Shown here: positions 23,707-36,147 of the stretch, in pieces
Layout: each line of letters opens with the position of its first letter
Position numbering within the stretch: position 1 is the stretch's first letter
NCBI GenBank assembly: GCA_028455995.1
Contig: JABELC010000007.1
Location: 1,302,001-1,366,000, forward strand
Source of the DNA: Scleromitrula shiraiana
Taxonomy: Eukaryota; Ascomycota; Leotiomycetes; Helotiales; Sclerotiniaceae
Reading direction: 5' to 3'
DNA length: 64,000 bases
Program-made: the position numbers and the translations under genes
The notes under the pieces: generated by a model
What the model saw: the letters and a program-made list of their open reading frames with translations, nothing else
Told to the model about the DNA's origin: nothing
Database searches by the model: none

Positions 23707-26700
23707 TCAGGCCCATCTTGCGCCCTCCCTTTCTGCCTCCAATCGAGAGATCCTAGCTTCTTCACTCTCATCTCCACCTCTCCTACCCTTTTTTCTGCTT
23801 CCATGACTCTTCCTCCCACCATCATCCACCTCATCACGACTTCTCTTCCTGCCCATACCCAACGCACCGGTCAATCCAGCAATGCGTTGCGCCTCCTTAA
23901 GTAATCTCTCTCTGTTCCTTGCTTCTCTCTCTAGAGTGTGCGGATCAACTTCTTTTTCTTTCTTTTCAGTACGATCTCTTTCCCTATCTCTCTCCTTTTC
24001 CGGTCCCCGTTCGCGTTGAGTTATAGTACTCTGTCGTTCGGAATCTCGACGAGAGCGATGGGAGTCATTGCGACGACTCGATCTATCCTTTTCACGATCA
24101 CTATCTCGTTGACTGGTAGCTTTGGGCCCCGTAGGTATATTTAAAGGTAAAGTAACCTCTTTGATAGATTTATTGCGTGAACTGGCACCTTTGATTTCGA
24201 TGCCATTTACGCCGTTCGAGATTAAAGATTGTCTGCGAGAGGAATGGGTAGCTTCAATAGGTGTTTGGAGTGGAGTAGCGTCCGAGGTTTTTTCTTCTGG
24301 TTCGCGTGATGTATGACGACTATGTCTATGACGATGCTCACGATCACGATCGCGATCACGGTCACGGTCACGGTCACGCTCTCGACTTCGTGAACGATCT
24401 TCGCGATAAGAGCGGTGGCTGCGATGTTTAGATGACCTGTGTTTGTCGTCATCTCTATCTCGATCACGATATTTGTCTTTATCACGACGGCTGCGATGGC
24501 TTGATCTCTTTGGATCCTGTGGTGAAGCGGACCTCGATCTATCTTCATCATCTCTATTCCTGTTATCATCTTCCTTCTTGTCATTCCCATCTTCTTTTGC
24601 GCTACGTTCGACATCCTCCTCATGGCGACGTCTTCGCTCTCGTCTCCTCTCTCGTCTGCGCTCAATTTCTTCCTCGTCTTCAGATAAGGATTTAGAAGTT
24701 GACCTGTGTCTATGTCGTCGATGACGTCGTTCTCTACTTCTGTCTCTCTTTCGATCCTTTGACTTCGATCTAGATTCCGAACGATCTTTCTCTTCTTCTG
24801 GCGAAGGAGATCTAGTTCGTCCTCTTTCTTGAGTGGCAGAATCAGGGGCTGCACTTACACTACCTCTTGTACTCGAGCCAGCTCTCCCTGCAATGGAAAG
24901 ACCACGTGTTCTAATATTAGCAAGACTAGTATTTGGTAAACCTTCACGCATAGCTTTTGGACCAGTAGGTGCGTTGATAGGTATATCGACAGGTTTCACA
25001 ATCGGGGGTTGCATGACACCAATAAAGCCACCACCACGAGCACCACGAGATTGAAATCCACCTCGCGAATAACCAAGATTGCGAAAATTTGGGTCTACGG
25101 GGGACATAGCATTGAAACCATCTCCACTTAAGGGCATCGGTGCAAAGGCAGTTGATTCAGCTGCCTCGAGGGATTGTATTGGTTGCGGGGCCAAGTCAGC
25201 ATCCGCAGTTCCAGAATGAGCATCTTGGGGTATACTGTTTGAGTTTACATCAAGTTCTTCGCCGTTTTGTGTTGTCGGAATCATGGAATCTTGATTGGCG
25301 GTGTTGTCGTGATTCGGAATCTCGGCATCATTCTTTGGTGATGCCGGACGTAGTTCTCTACCAAATTCATCGACATCAACATTATCAGTAGCTGTAACTG
25401 ATGTCTCTCCTTTGGGCTCTGTAGATATCGATCCATTCTCATTATATGGGCCATTAACCTGCTGGCCTGAGCCAAACTGGTGCTGGAAATGTGCGGGGTC
25501 ATTAGAGCCAAATCCACGGCCACCACGATTTGAATGATAGCCACCTCTGCCTCTACCTCGCCCACGGCCATGGTAGCCTTGCGAGTAACTGTTTTGGAAG
25601 TCATTGTACTGATTTGCGCGTCCATAATTACCTTGGTTAAATCCAGCAGCATTTTGAGAAAATCCAGAATTATTTGCTCCATAATCACCAAGACCCATGC
25701 CTGTAGCATTTGGATGATTGAAATTATCTGGACCGACATTCCATGATTGTTGGGAGTTCCACCCATTATTGAAACCACCTGCTCCACCATCGAAATTCCC
25801 CATTCCCATACCCATGTTCATGCCGTTCATTCCCATGCCCGCCGCCCCAAAACCACCATTCATCATCATATTTTGCATTGCCATTGGATCCATATTCATC
25901 CCTGGCATACCTATAATAGACGTTAGAATGTGTACTTTGCGCAAGTCTTCAGTTAAACATACCCATAGGAAAATTACCAAAGCCTGGCGCCATTCCATTC
26001 TGCATAGCCATCATCATCTGCATCTGATTGAAATCCCCAGAAAAGCCCATCCCTGCCTGAGGAAAGCCCCCAGAAGCAGTAGAGTTGAACCCAAACCCGG
26101 CGGCAAATCCTGGAGTCTGAGATGTACCGGCATCAGAGCCTTTTTCAGTAGTCATCTTTTCTTCGCTTTTTTCACCGTCAATTATGCCATCCGCCTGTTT
26201 GGCATCATCACTAGGCTCCTGACCAGGCGCAATCTCCTAAAACTCAAGTTAGCACTTCTAGCATATCCATGAAAAATACCATGCTCTTACCTCGATCGAG
26301 GGTTGGGGAATATCTTGTTGGCCTTCCTGAGGCACCTCTATCTCGGTAGGTTCTGCCGAAGCCTCGTCAAGCTCCGCACCTGTGGCTAGCTCATTGCTAT
26401 TGTTTGTGTCGGTGATGGGTGTTGCGATTGTTTGTGATTTCGTATGGGTATCATCAACAACAGTGGAAGTAGCCTCGGGAAGGTTCAATTCCGAAGCTAC
26501 CACTGGTGTTGCTGGTGGTGTATCCTTGCTTTGCTTAGCACGAGAATCAACGCGCTTCTTTTCCTCCGTTCTCAAAAAGACCTTGATTGTAGTTCGTAGA
26601 GATTTGTTTGGCTTGCAGTCTTCAGCAGCTACTGGGGTATGTTCGCATACTGGACAGGAGGATGGGAGTGTCGAATGGCCTTGATACATGTCAGGATTTG

Positions 26701-26954
26701 GTTGCGATTTAGATCGAATGTAGACAATATACTTACAGGTTTCGCATATAGCTTGTTCGCAGCAAGGGAGACGAAAGGCATTGGCAGCTAATTTACTGCA
26801 GATCGCGCATCGAAGTTTGATGGGAATTTCATCTTGGGATAGAGAGCTAAGTAAGTACATGTGTGTCAGTTTTTGCTTCTATAAACAGAGCTTTGCGTGT
26901 GGCATAGCTAGCATACCTAATGAGCTCAGCTAGTGCTGCCGCATTCGCAGACAT
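23707..26954 (-). CDS. RING-type protein with Gly/Asn-rich and Arg-Ser/Arg-Asp-rich regions
   Basis: Five exons: 26954..26917, 26846..26737, 26679..26291, 26236..25963 and 25910..23707, giving 1004 residues. Introns of 70, 57, 54 and 52 bases have GTATGC, GTAAGT, GTAAGA and GTATGT donors. Splicing is needed to build the N-terminal RING-like cluster (C26, C29, C41/C42, C47, C50, C58, C61: CAIC...PCCEQAIC...C...CPVC). This resembles the RING of Mpe1/RBBP6-type cleavage-polyadenylation factors, but there is no DWNN domain. An acidic linker, a Met/Gly/Asn-rich stretch with RGRGRGG-type repeats (about 280-470), and a long RS/RD/RE-rich region with SR-protein character follow. The C-terminus is basic (GRKRSRDE...KKGRRGG). 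Nuclear RNA-processing work, perhaps as a ubiquitin ligase, is inferred. It is divergent from the alpha/beta hydrolase gene at 27571. Confidence 0.85.
24340..24390. repeat. Six-base tandem repeat encoding Arg-Asp dipeptides
   Basis: Imperfect copies of a GGTCAC/GATCGC-type 6-base unit inside the RING/RS gene encode an RDRDRDRD run on the minus strand. Length could vary between strains without a frameshift. Confidence 0.8.
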
Positions 26955-27570
26955 ATTGATGTTAAGACTCCAACACAAGGCGCGAAGACTCCCAAAGACA
27001 ATTGTTATCAGACTCTCAACTGGTGAAATCCGCGGTCAAAGTAGGAATAGAGAGAAGAGGGTAAAGTTAAATGAATGGACGGCGCTCTTGGAGTGCATCA
27101 ATTTGGGGGTATCATATAGTGAGACACATGATACTTGCGCGCGGAGGGAAATGTTTGAGGATCACAATTGCGATTGCGCCTGTGAATATCAAAGTTTTGA
27201 GTTTGAACTCTTCAGTTGAGCTGTCGGACGGAGAAGGTTATTGATTGCAAGGCGATCGGCAATTAAAATTTAGGTCCGAGCTAGTAAATCACGTTATGTG
27301 GCTTTTGCTGCTGTGGCGCTTGTGGCTACTGTAGCATGGCAAGCTAATGCTGACTAATGCAACGTTTAAACTTCAGTCTAGATGTAACTCTACAAGTGTC
27401 TGGGCCGGACTGCTTCGGACATTGCCTCTATGGCAGTTTTGACATCATGGTCTGGCTAAACTGTTCTTCAATTCATCTTGTCATTTTCATTTCTTCAATT
27501 GTTTTGTTTAAGTAACCATATAGATGTGAATTTCATTTATATTGAACCTCAATTGTCCATATCCAGCAAC
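26955..27570. other. Divergent promoter region
   Basis: 616 bases lie between the start codons of the RING/RS gene (-) and the alpha/beta hydrolase gene (+). No conserved motif stood out. Confidence 0.55.
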
Positions 27571-28930
27571 ATGCTTTTAGGTCAAATCTCATGGCTAGAT
27601 ATTGCCACCTTCCTTTTCTTCCTTGCACCTCAATTAATTATTCACGTTGGATTGTTCCGGACTGCTCTATGCGGTTTGCGAGCATTGCCATTTTTAAGTA
27701 TAAAATTGTATATTTTTTGGCTACACAAAAGGCATACTGACGATAATCTAGTAATCAAACTTCCAGCATCATTTGTTAAGGACCGTATTCTTACTTCTCA
27801 TAATGCTCGCCCACCATTCGTTCAACAGGCTTCTTGGTTTGAGGATGTGGTTATTCGTTGCGTTAGATATGCATTTGCAAACATTCCTGCGGAAATTGGT
27901 CGGGTTTTCTTCTCCAAAGCTGTCGCTTTACCGTTCTTAAGATTTCGCATGCTTCGACATGGATATATTCAATCTCCAATTCATTGGACTGAAATCAAAG
28001 AAGTAAGTATATCCTATACAATACTCAAGCCCTAAGAACCTTTCTATATACTTTGTTCTAACTCGGATAGGATAACATGAGTGGAATTTGGATTATTGAC
28101 GATGAATCAAAGGAACCTGATATTGTCATTTATTATGCGCATGGTAAGTCATTCTTCAATCTAGCTTAGAGAGTGCTAACAGTGTAACAGGTGGTGGCTT
28201 TTCAATGGGCTCAAGTTACTTTTATCTCGAATTTCTCCTAGTCTGGTTAAGTCTTCTCAAGAATTCGGGAAAGTTCAAGAATCCTGCCATCTTTGCACTC
28301 GACTATACGTTAGTTCCTGACGATTCATATCCTACTCAACTTCACCAAGCAATCGCCGGCTACAAATACGTGTTATCTGTAGCAAATGGACCCTCCAGAG
28401 TTTGTGTTAGTGGCGATTCAGCTGGAGCAACGTTGATCCTCAGTTTACTTCTCCACATTGCTAGTATGGACGCCAGCGACGATACGACGCATATCCCAAC
28501 TTCAGCAATGGCGGTCTTAATCTCACCTTGGGTAACTCTCGATTCAACGCAATACAAAAACACTCCCAGCGACTATCTAGATGTCTCCAGCCTTGAACTA
28601 TATGCCTGTCAATACGCAGGCCATCGAGGTTCAATTTCCGACCCTCTAGTGTCGCCAGGAAACTGCAAAGATGTAGATTGGTGGAGAAAAGCTAGTCCTA
28701 CCAGGGGCTTTTTCTTTACATATGGATCAGAAGAGGTTTTCGCTCCTGAGACGCGTGATCTTGTTACGTTTCTTAAAAAATCTAGAAAAGTTGAGGTTCG
28801 AGGACAAGAGCAGAATGGTGGAATACACGCTTGGCCTGTTGCTGCTCTATTTTTGAGCGATACAAGGTCTAAGAGGTGCAAGGGGATTCGTATGCTTGTT
28901 AGTGAGATTGCGGAAAGAATGGGGCATTGA
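27571..28930 (+). CDS. Membrane-anchored alpha/beta hydrolase (GDSAG, HSL-like)
   Basis: Spliced from 27571..28002, 28071..28143 and 28191..28930 (donors GTAAGT and GTAAGT, acceptors TAG and CAG), giving 414 residues. The ATG at 27571 is preferred over an in-frame 27478 because it leads directly into a membrane segment (about residues 8-30). The oxyanion motif HGGGFSMG starts at 168. The nucleophile elbow is GDSAG with S245. A late acidic residue lies in GSEEVFAP, and the catalytic His in GGIHAWPV. This set matches the hormone-sensitive-lipase-like branch, probably an esterase facing the ER lumen or cytosol. The substrate is unknown. The fold includes the common DYxLxPxxxYPxQLxxAxAxYxYxL segment. 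Confidence 0.92.
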
Positions 28931-29338
28931 AAAATCAACTTGAAGATTGGTTTTGGGACTGTTAGAGCTGGATATAGCAGGGTGTCTACACTTTATTAAT
29001 TATGGGACCATATATTAATGATAGTAATAATTTATATGATATGAGATTGTCCTGGAATATGAGCCACTGTGAATATTTGATTCATATTTTGTAGTGGATA
29101 ATAGATTGCTGTCGTTGATCATCATAGTGTAGTGTATGCAATGATGCATGAAAATTGGGAAATCAAGATCCCACAAAGGGTATATTTATATTTGAATCTA
29201 ATAAATTGTATGTATGGTACGAACTCTATCGTTGCTGGAGATAAATCATATTATATTCCTAAATCACGCGTATCTTATAAACAAACCCATATATCAATAT
29301 CCTTTCTCCCTCCATTCCCAACTCCTCAAAACAACCCT
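28931..29338. other. Convergent 3' flanks
   Basis: 408 bases lie between two converging genes. The DNA is AT-rich and presumably carries both polyadenylation regions. No gene. Confidence 0.55.
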
Positions 29339-30448
29339 CTAAAAATACCTCTTCGGGTAATCAAAAGGAGACCCAGACGACGAGCCCTGATTCCGACTCT
29401 GATTCTGATTATCATAAGGAGGCGGTAAATGACCATTCCCATTCGCTTGCAAAGCCCCCGGATCAAAATACGCAGACCCCAACCTACTAGGCCCGCCAAC
29501 CACATAACCCGATGAATAATGCCAATGCTGATGAGAAACCGCCCCATGCCCAAAAGAACCCGCTCGATTTCTCGGTCTACCCGCAGCAGCAGCCCTAATC
29601 GCCCTATCCATCTGCGTGAATCTCCGAATCATTTCCCGATCCAAATGAGATGGGATCGGTACACCCAACGCCTTTGCCTCTGTAACAGTAGGATGTTCTT
29701 CGCCCGTGCCAGGTAAATCGACACCTTGAAAACTATCTCTATATTCGGACCGGGAATAAAAAGGACCAATCCATCCATCGTCGAGATTTCCAGAATAAAA
29801 TCCGCCTTTTCCTTCGGCGACGAGAGAATCGGTTGTTAAGTGATGACCGCCGTTGCACACGTAGCCTTGTTGGACGCGGACCCAGGTGAATCCGGCGGGG
29901 CAGGGTCCGGCGTGTTCGATGTAGTTTGAGGCCCATTTGTCTTGTTGTTTTTTCTCTTGGTGGGATAGCTCTTGATATCGTACTTGCTTGGATGCCATGT
30001 CTAAATCGTGGCGGCTCTTAAAATGGCTTTTAGCCGTTGGAGGAGCGGTTGTTGCGGCACCTTTGATTGATGTGTTTTGTTGTTCTGAAGAAGAAGCTTG
30101 GGTTTGAGGGGTCAAAGTTTCCTGACGTCGGGGAGGACCAACGTCTCTTCGTAACTGAGTAAACTGAGGTAGTGGTTGTTGAGAAGAAGATGAAGCATCT
30201 TGAGGTTTCTGGGTTAATGTTTCCTGACGTTGGGAAGGGGCAGCATCTCTTCGCAATTGAGTAAATCGAGGTTGTGACTGTGGAGAAGAGGATGAAGATG
30301 AAGATTGGGTTTGTGCATCTCGACGAAGCTGTGTTAACTGCTCAGATTGCTGTGTGCTACGAGCTTCCTGAGCTTTTGGGGCCTGGGACTGAAAGTTAAA
30401 CACGTTGTGACGTTGAGTGGGCTGGTTATATATGTCTCTTCGAGACAT
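29339..30448 (-). CDS. Fungal protein with TQLRRDA repeats, function unknown
   Basis: A single exon encodes 369 residues. The N-terminal third is Gln/Ser-rich, with at least three copies of a TQLRRDA/TQLRRDV motif (about residues 39-45, 62-68 and 96-102) and recurring RQETLT units, spaced by Ser runs. The centre is more ordered: a charged helix (SHQEKKQQDKW), then CPAGFTWVRVQQGYVCNGG with two Cys, then Gly/Tyr/Asp-rich sequence with an EYRDSFQG segment. The C-terminus is Asn/Gln/Ser-rich. The CPAGFTWVRVxxGYxCxGGxH core looks like a conserved fungal block whose function I do not know. There is no signal peptide or membrane segment. Confidence 0.85.
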   Translation of the reverse strand: MSRRDIYNQPTQRHNVFNFQSQAPKAQEARSTQQSEQLTQLRRDAQTQSSSSSSSPQSQPRFTQLRRDAAPSQRQETLTQKPQDASSSSQQPLPQFTQLRRDVGPPRRQETLTPQTQASSSEQQNTSIKGAATTAPPTAKSHFKSRHDLDMASKQVRYQELSHQEKKQQDKWASNYIEHAGPCPAGFTWVRVQQGYVCNGGHHLTTDSLVAEGKGGFYSGNLDDGWIGPFYSRSEYRDSFQGVDLPGTGEEHPTVTEAKALGVPIPSHLDREMIRRFTQMDRAIRAAAAGRPRNRAGSFGHGAVSHQHWHYSSGYVVGGPSRLGSAYFDPGALQANGNGHLPPPYDNQNQSRNQGSSSGSPFDYPKRYF

Positions 30449-31926
30449 ATTGAGCAGTTATTATATGTCTTCTGGTAATGATTCTGTTATTGACCTGTAC
30501 AAAGTTCTCTGGTAAATTATTACCTAGGTATGCCACTCGACAAAGTCTTGAAATTCACAGGAAATCATAAGGAAAGTCAACTCTTTTATAGACACAAGAG
30601 CATAGAAGAAGTAGATAGCCCATCATACTTTGAATTGTGAATCCCTTTTCAATGACAGGATTCACGGAATGATGCTGCCACATATAACGGATTCACGTAT
30701 TGCAGCCCCTCAAAAGGACGCAAATACCATAAGGCCAACAGTGACAAGTGCTCATCAGAGTGACTGGCACTGAATCTTAAATTAAATAAGAACGATTGCC
30801 TAATCATACTTCATGTCGGATCAAACGCATGGCACTGAATGTTCCCAACTTACAAGAGATAGAACGTTCAATCATTTAGTAACAAATGTGGCATGGCAGC
30901 ATCTGGTCTGATGTGAATCTCCAAATAATAAAGAAAACCTAGGAATCATTTAGCAGTATGTAGGAGTACGTAATAACCTGTTGTCAGAGAGGCCACGGCA
31001 AGAAAACTTTTTCTTCATAGCATTCATCACATGACAACATATCGAGGTATTTGTGCGATTTACACCACGATTCTCACGATCTCCATATCTCAAGTGGCCT
31101 TGACAGTGAATAGAATCTTTGGAACATTCGGAGAATATTTGACAAATCCAACTGGCTACTACTGAATCAAGTGAATCATGAACTGACAAGGGGGGACCCA
31201 ATAAATCTAGTGGAACCCATCTGAATTACCGGTAGTATTATGACATCAGTCCCTTTTCGAAACTTCTTCTTCCATTTTTCTTCCAAGAATAGCACTTGAG
31301 ATGAATTTTTGACTCCATAAGGCTGATAAATGATCCAATCATTAACACTGCTCATACATACTACTAGTACCTGAATATGGTATAGAAAGATTAAAATTCT
31401 CAAGGGTAGTTCTATATCCCGACAAGAATCCGTGAGCTTTTTTGCGAAGATCCCGGATATGTCCGGCTATTCTAGAAAAAGTCTTCCTACTATAGATAGA
31501 TAAATTTGAGTTATTTTTAATAATTCTAACTAGAGAATTTCCCATTTAAAAACTTTGGTTGGATGGCGATTTTAGTAGGTATGTTTCAATTATATTCATT
31601 CTATTGAACCATGCTTAGTTAGTTCTAATGCTTCAAGTTAAATATTCTTATTTTGTATATATTTTATATGTTTTATAGATTTTTATCTTGTTTCTCACCA
31701 GCTGAGCTTACTTATTTTCTCTCATCAACCTTCCAAATAGAGACTCGGCTTCTTAAACTTTGATACAACCAATAAAATTCAATTCTATCACGTGCATCAA
31801 AACACCATACTTAATATTACCTAGCTTACGGAGTTAATCACGGCAAGATAAGCGCCATTACGGAAATCATTCGGCATTTTGACAACAATTTCTATGAATT
31901 GATCTGATTGTTGCACTATCAAAAAC
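30449..31926. other. Gene-free 1.5 kb divergent spacer
   Basis: It lies between the start codons of the TQLRRDA-repeat gene (-) and the Zn2Cys6 gene (+), so both promoters are here. No coding region is supported. AT content rises between 31500 and 31700. Confidence 0.55.
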
Positions 31927-34657
31927 ATGAGTGAAGGTCGATCAGAACCAATTGAGTCCTCTATCACCCCTGATGAGGCCAATAGGATCATTCATTCACA
32001 TCGTAAAGTTCGATATGGTACGTTATCATAAATTCCATTTCCCCATTCCCATTCCCATTCTCATTCCCATTTCAGCTTTCCCCATCTTCCCCCATCCCAT
32101 CCCATTTTCCCCATTCTTGGCTTGATTCTATATCTGCATACTGGCAACACTAGAAACACTGGATAGATTCCTTCGCTTGCAATCTTGCAATCCGCTGATA
32201 AGAACATATAGGGACCGCTTGTTGGCCTTGCAGACAACGTAAGGTCAAATGTGATAATAAACACCCATGTGAGAATTGTGTAAAGAGAGATCATGCTCTC
32301 CTTTGCTCGTACAATCCAAAGAATCGGGATCTCGGAAAGACGATACCGACTGCTTCGGTAGCTGGTGTGAAAAGGGCTCGAACACCAGATAGTACCAGTG
32401 ATAATTCTGGTAGAAGAGAAGATGATAGATGGCCAAGAACAACAGGTAAATGACTTCTTTAGCAACCATATACCACGTTGTCACCATATTATCTCAATTC
32501 AGGTATTTGAATTCATATATTGCTTCATAATGCGGGGTCGAGTGATTCCAATGGAGTCATATTTTCCTACAGCATGCCACTCGAAACCGACCGAAGTTAA
32601 TGTATATTACTTAGAGGAAGATGATCCAAACGAATCCAGATACCTTGGACAGAACTCTATTCCTGCATTCTTGAGCGAAGAAGCCCAAGTTGGGTCATCA
32701 CCAGGCGACGGCGATCACGATGTTATACGGAAAGATATAATGCCTATATTGGGTCTACAGATATCATCAGCTCCATATCCCTTCATGTCCAAAGATCATA
32801 TGGACAAAATAAGACATGACATTGCTTTGGCATTGCCATCGGATCGGGATGTATTAAAGTTAGTGTTTACAATACAACAGTAACAACTCTTTCTAACAAA
32901 ATGTAGATCTTTCCAAATATACAAACAGATTGTCCAGCCATTCTGGGGCCTACTTATTGATATTGATGATTTTGAATCGAAACTATGCATCTATCTCGAA
33001 GATCGTACCAATTCCGCAAAACGAACGTCTCCAAATCATAAAGGGGTATCTTCGGCATGGCTTGGAATGTTATTTGCAGTCCTTGCTGTAGCATCAAATT
33101 ATGCCGAAACTACTTATCATAAACGAGTAGCAGCAGCACAGTCTTTTGGTAAGCTCCATTCTGGCAGCAATGAAGGTGAAGCTAATCTCGAGTTTAGTCC
33201 AAACCTCTTTTCACTGCTTAAGGCTTTCTAACTTCCTCATTCGCCCCTCTTTGGACTCACTACAGGCACTTCTAATTCTTGGCTTCGTGTTAGCTAATGA
33301 TATGAAGGCAGAGGCATCTTGGGCTCTGATTGGTCTCACATGTAGACTTGCCCAAGCTCTGGGACTTCACAGAGGTCCACATGAGAATGGCAGGATTGCA
33401 CCTCCAGACGAGAATGACTTACCTCGTCGAAAACTTTGGTAAATCTATTCTTTTCGTTAACTTTGGCTCGAAGTCTAATGCTATGCAGGTGGACAATTGT
33501 TTGGCAAGACAGCTTACTTTCCCTTTCCTTTGACCGCACTCCCATTGCCGTGATTACAAGATGTCAGGTTCCTTTAAGACCTGCGGCGTTGACAGAGGGT
33601 TTTACTTATACAGAAGCGATGTACCATCTCTGTCAGAGAATTCTCGATTTTGTGAAAAATGATAGTACGCATTCTCAACCAGACTTTGACCAGATTATCG
33701 CGAATTCGATCGAGGTAGAGAATATTCGACAGAAAGTTCTCCCATCGTTACGAATAAAAGAAGCATGCAAGACAGTCCAAGATAGGCTACAATACTTTGC
33801 ACTTCGTCTGCACACATCTTTCGTCGTCTCAGTACTATGTCGACCGGCTCTACGACGTGGTGAACATGGGATGAATCTCTCACAAAAAGCTATCATTGCA
33901 GAGAGATGCAAGCAAAACCTTACCGAAACTGTCAGAATGTATCTCAAGATGCATTCTCTCAGCGTTATTCCAACTCGTTCATGGGCCTTTACCTACCACG
34001 GCCTATCATCTGCAGTTCTCCTCGGCATTCTTGGTGAAACGAAAACCGATCCCGAGGTGCGACAGTTACAAGGTGACCTGATCAGTGCTCTCTCGGCCAC
34101 CGCCGCAAAAGAACAGCCCTCTCCTATACCCAAGTCCGATAAAGATATCGAGCTCAGCGGACCTTTATCAAGAGCTCTAGCTGCTCTTAAGAATATTTAT
34201 GATCACGGATGGGTGGTTGAGCAACAAAGAGCGATCATGGCTCCGGAGGCACAAATGGCACAACGTCCTAAACAAGTCCAAACCGATTTCGAGCATCAAA
34301 ATGCAGCTTTGGCCATGGCATCGATGCAAAATGGCATGGTACCACCGTATGTTGCACCCCCCTCTATTCCTTATTTAATTCCTAGAGAAGCTGCTAACCA
34401 TGTCTAGTATGGATTATACACCACAAATGGGTATGGGTATGGGCGATATGCAATCTGTTGAACAGACACTGAATATGTCACCAATGGATTTATTTGATTC
34501 AATATTCTGGGGTAAGTGATTTCATGGAAGCTTTTTACCTTTATCAATACATTCGCAAAGGGTTACCTCATACTGACCAAAAATAGAGCCATACCCACAG
34601 AATGGATTAGAGACGGGCTTTGATTTTGCAGGAACTGCTTTCTATCCTCCATTTTGA
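31927..34657 (+). CDS. Zn2Cys6 transcription factor with fungal-specific regulatory domain
   Basis: Eight exons: 31927..32017, 32212..32445, 32573..32858, 32907..33148, 33198..33438, 33489..34346, 34408..34511 and 34587..34657, giving 708 residues. All phases agree. The binuclear cluster spans exons 1-2: A-C-W-P-C-R-Q-R-K-V-K-C-D, then P-C-E-N-C, then C-S-Y, at about residues 33-62. YLGQNSIPAFL and a later SSAPYPFM block precede the PF04082-like helical domain (LRLSNFL...LGLHRGP...RRKLWWTIVWQDSLLSL). The C-terminus is Met/Gly-rich and acidic. Intron 1 is long (194 bases) and holds CCCATT repeats. The third exon could instead begin at 32533, adding 40 bases, but not in place of the stronger pyrimidine-tract acceptor. 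Targets are unknown. Confidence 0.88.
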
Positions 34658-35051
34658 TTTGATTTTGCTTCTATAAATGGGCTCGAAGGAAAAGTTTTGG
34701 AAGATATACTGCTATGGCCATCAAGCAGAATGAATTTATGTTATCCACATCTATATTTACGTATGAGGGTCATTTTCTGATCTTCAAAGCTGGGTTGATA
34801 TGGAATTCTTATCCAAGGTGTCTCTGGGAGTTTCTGGTGGTGGTTGAAGGCTACCTTATTTAACGGTCTTTTATGATGATAGGTTTTCCTATCGACACTC
34901 CTCTATAATATGATGAAATTTTTAAAATATTTACGATTTATATTCTATGTTCTATAAAATGACCGTTTGAAACCACTCATGAAGTATTACTTACATCTAT
35001 CCCTTTGCATTCAGCTTTTAATATCCATTTCAAAACATCTACCCTCTACCC
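34658..35051. other. Convergent 3' flanks
   Basis: 394 bases lie between the stop codons of the Zn2Cys6 gene and the N-acetyltransferase gene. No gene. Confidence 0.6.
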
Positions 35052-36147
35052 TCAATTTGGCAACGGAGCAGCCATCGGCAATTCCACATTCCTCCCCTTT
35101 ATAGCATCCCTCTCCTCATCCGTAAAAGTAATCCCAAAAAACTCCCTTAAAACCTCCAATCTCTCCTCCTCATTCCCGCACTCCCTAATAACCTTCGTCT
35201 TCCCCCCCAAATTCTCCTTCAAAACCCCATTAACCAACATCCTCTTCCCCACGATCTTCTCCTCCTCCTCTCCCTCCTCCCTCCCCCTCAAAAACCCCAC
35301 CACCATCACCGTCTTCGTCTGCCAATTCCCCACCCCCATATGCGTCATCGTATACCAATTAATAATTTCCCAATCGGCCTCCACGAATTCAAACTCGTGG
35401 AAACAATAGAAGGAGTTCCATTCCTGGGAGGGATTGTTGCGGTACTGATAGATCCAGAGTTTTTTCGACTGGTCGATTTGTTGCGGGATCGTGGCGTAGA
35501 TGAGTTGGATTTCTTGGGTTCCGAGGTTGAGGGAGGGACGGGAGGAGATTAGGGGGATGGGGTGCGTGGGGCCGTCGCCGCCGAAGCCGACGTCGACCAT
35601 GTATTTTTCGGTGGTGCCGAGGGTTACTATGTTTACTATGTGGAACCTGGAGGGAAAGGGGAGGTGGATTGGTTAGTTTGGTGTATGTGTATATAGGACT
35701 CATATATGTGTATTCATCTCCAAAACAATAAAACAACAACAACAAGAATAAAACAAAAAACATATATATGACATACCAACCCTGATACTCCCCTCCCGGC
35801 ACCCCATTAGTCCTCGGTCTAATCCTCACACCCGCCGTATAAACCTCAAACCCCAGTGCTCTCAACACGTGATTAAAAAAGATACTCAACTCCATGCAAT
35901 ACCCACCTCTCCCTCTCGCATTTCCCACGATCTTGGTGAAGAGATTCTGGGGGGAGAGATCGACTTCGTGGGAAGACGAGTAGTGGAGTTGCAGATTCTC
36001 GTAGGGAATTCGGGAGATTTGGTGGACGTGGAGGGCGGTTAGGTAGGACAGTGTTAGCGGGGGTGAATTTTTTTGAAGGTAGGGGGTGGGGAGCGATATG
36101 TAGTCTTCGTAGAGGGAGATTTGGGAGGGGGTGTAGGCGGAGGTCAT
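35052..36147 (-). CDS. Arylamine N-acetyltransferase (NAT)
   Basis: Spliced from 36147..35777 and 35646..35052 (130-base intron, donor GTATGT, acceptor CTCCAG, phase 2), giving 321 residues. An upstream in-frame ATG at 36198 would add 17 residues; 36147 is chosen because MTSAYTPSQI matches the usual fungal start. The catalytic triad is complete: C84 in RGGYC, H126 in FHIVN, made by splicing, and D142 in VDVGFGG. The enzyme moves acetyl or malonyl from CoA to arylamines through the Cys thiol. Fungal homologs detoxify anilines and plant-derived benzoxazolinone breakdown products, but the acceptor here cannot be read from sequence. Its neighbour at 37150 is a hydrolase. A functional link (hydrolysis, then acetylation) is speculation. 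Confidence 0.95.

Noticed and set aside
27478..27570. Upstream in-frame Met for the first alpha/beta hydrolase
   Set aside because: It would add a poorly conserved leader ahead of the membrane anchor; 27571 gives the expected N-terminus.
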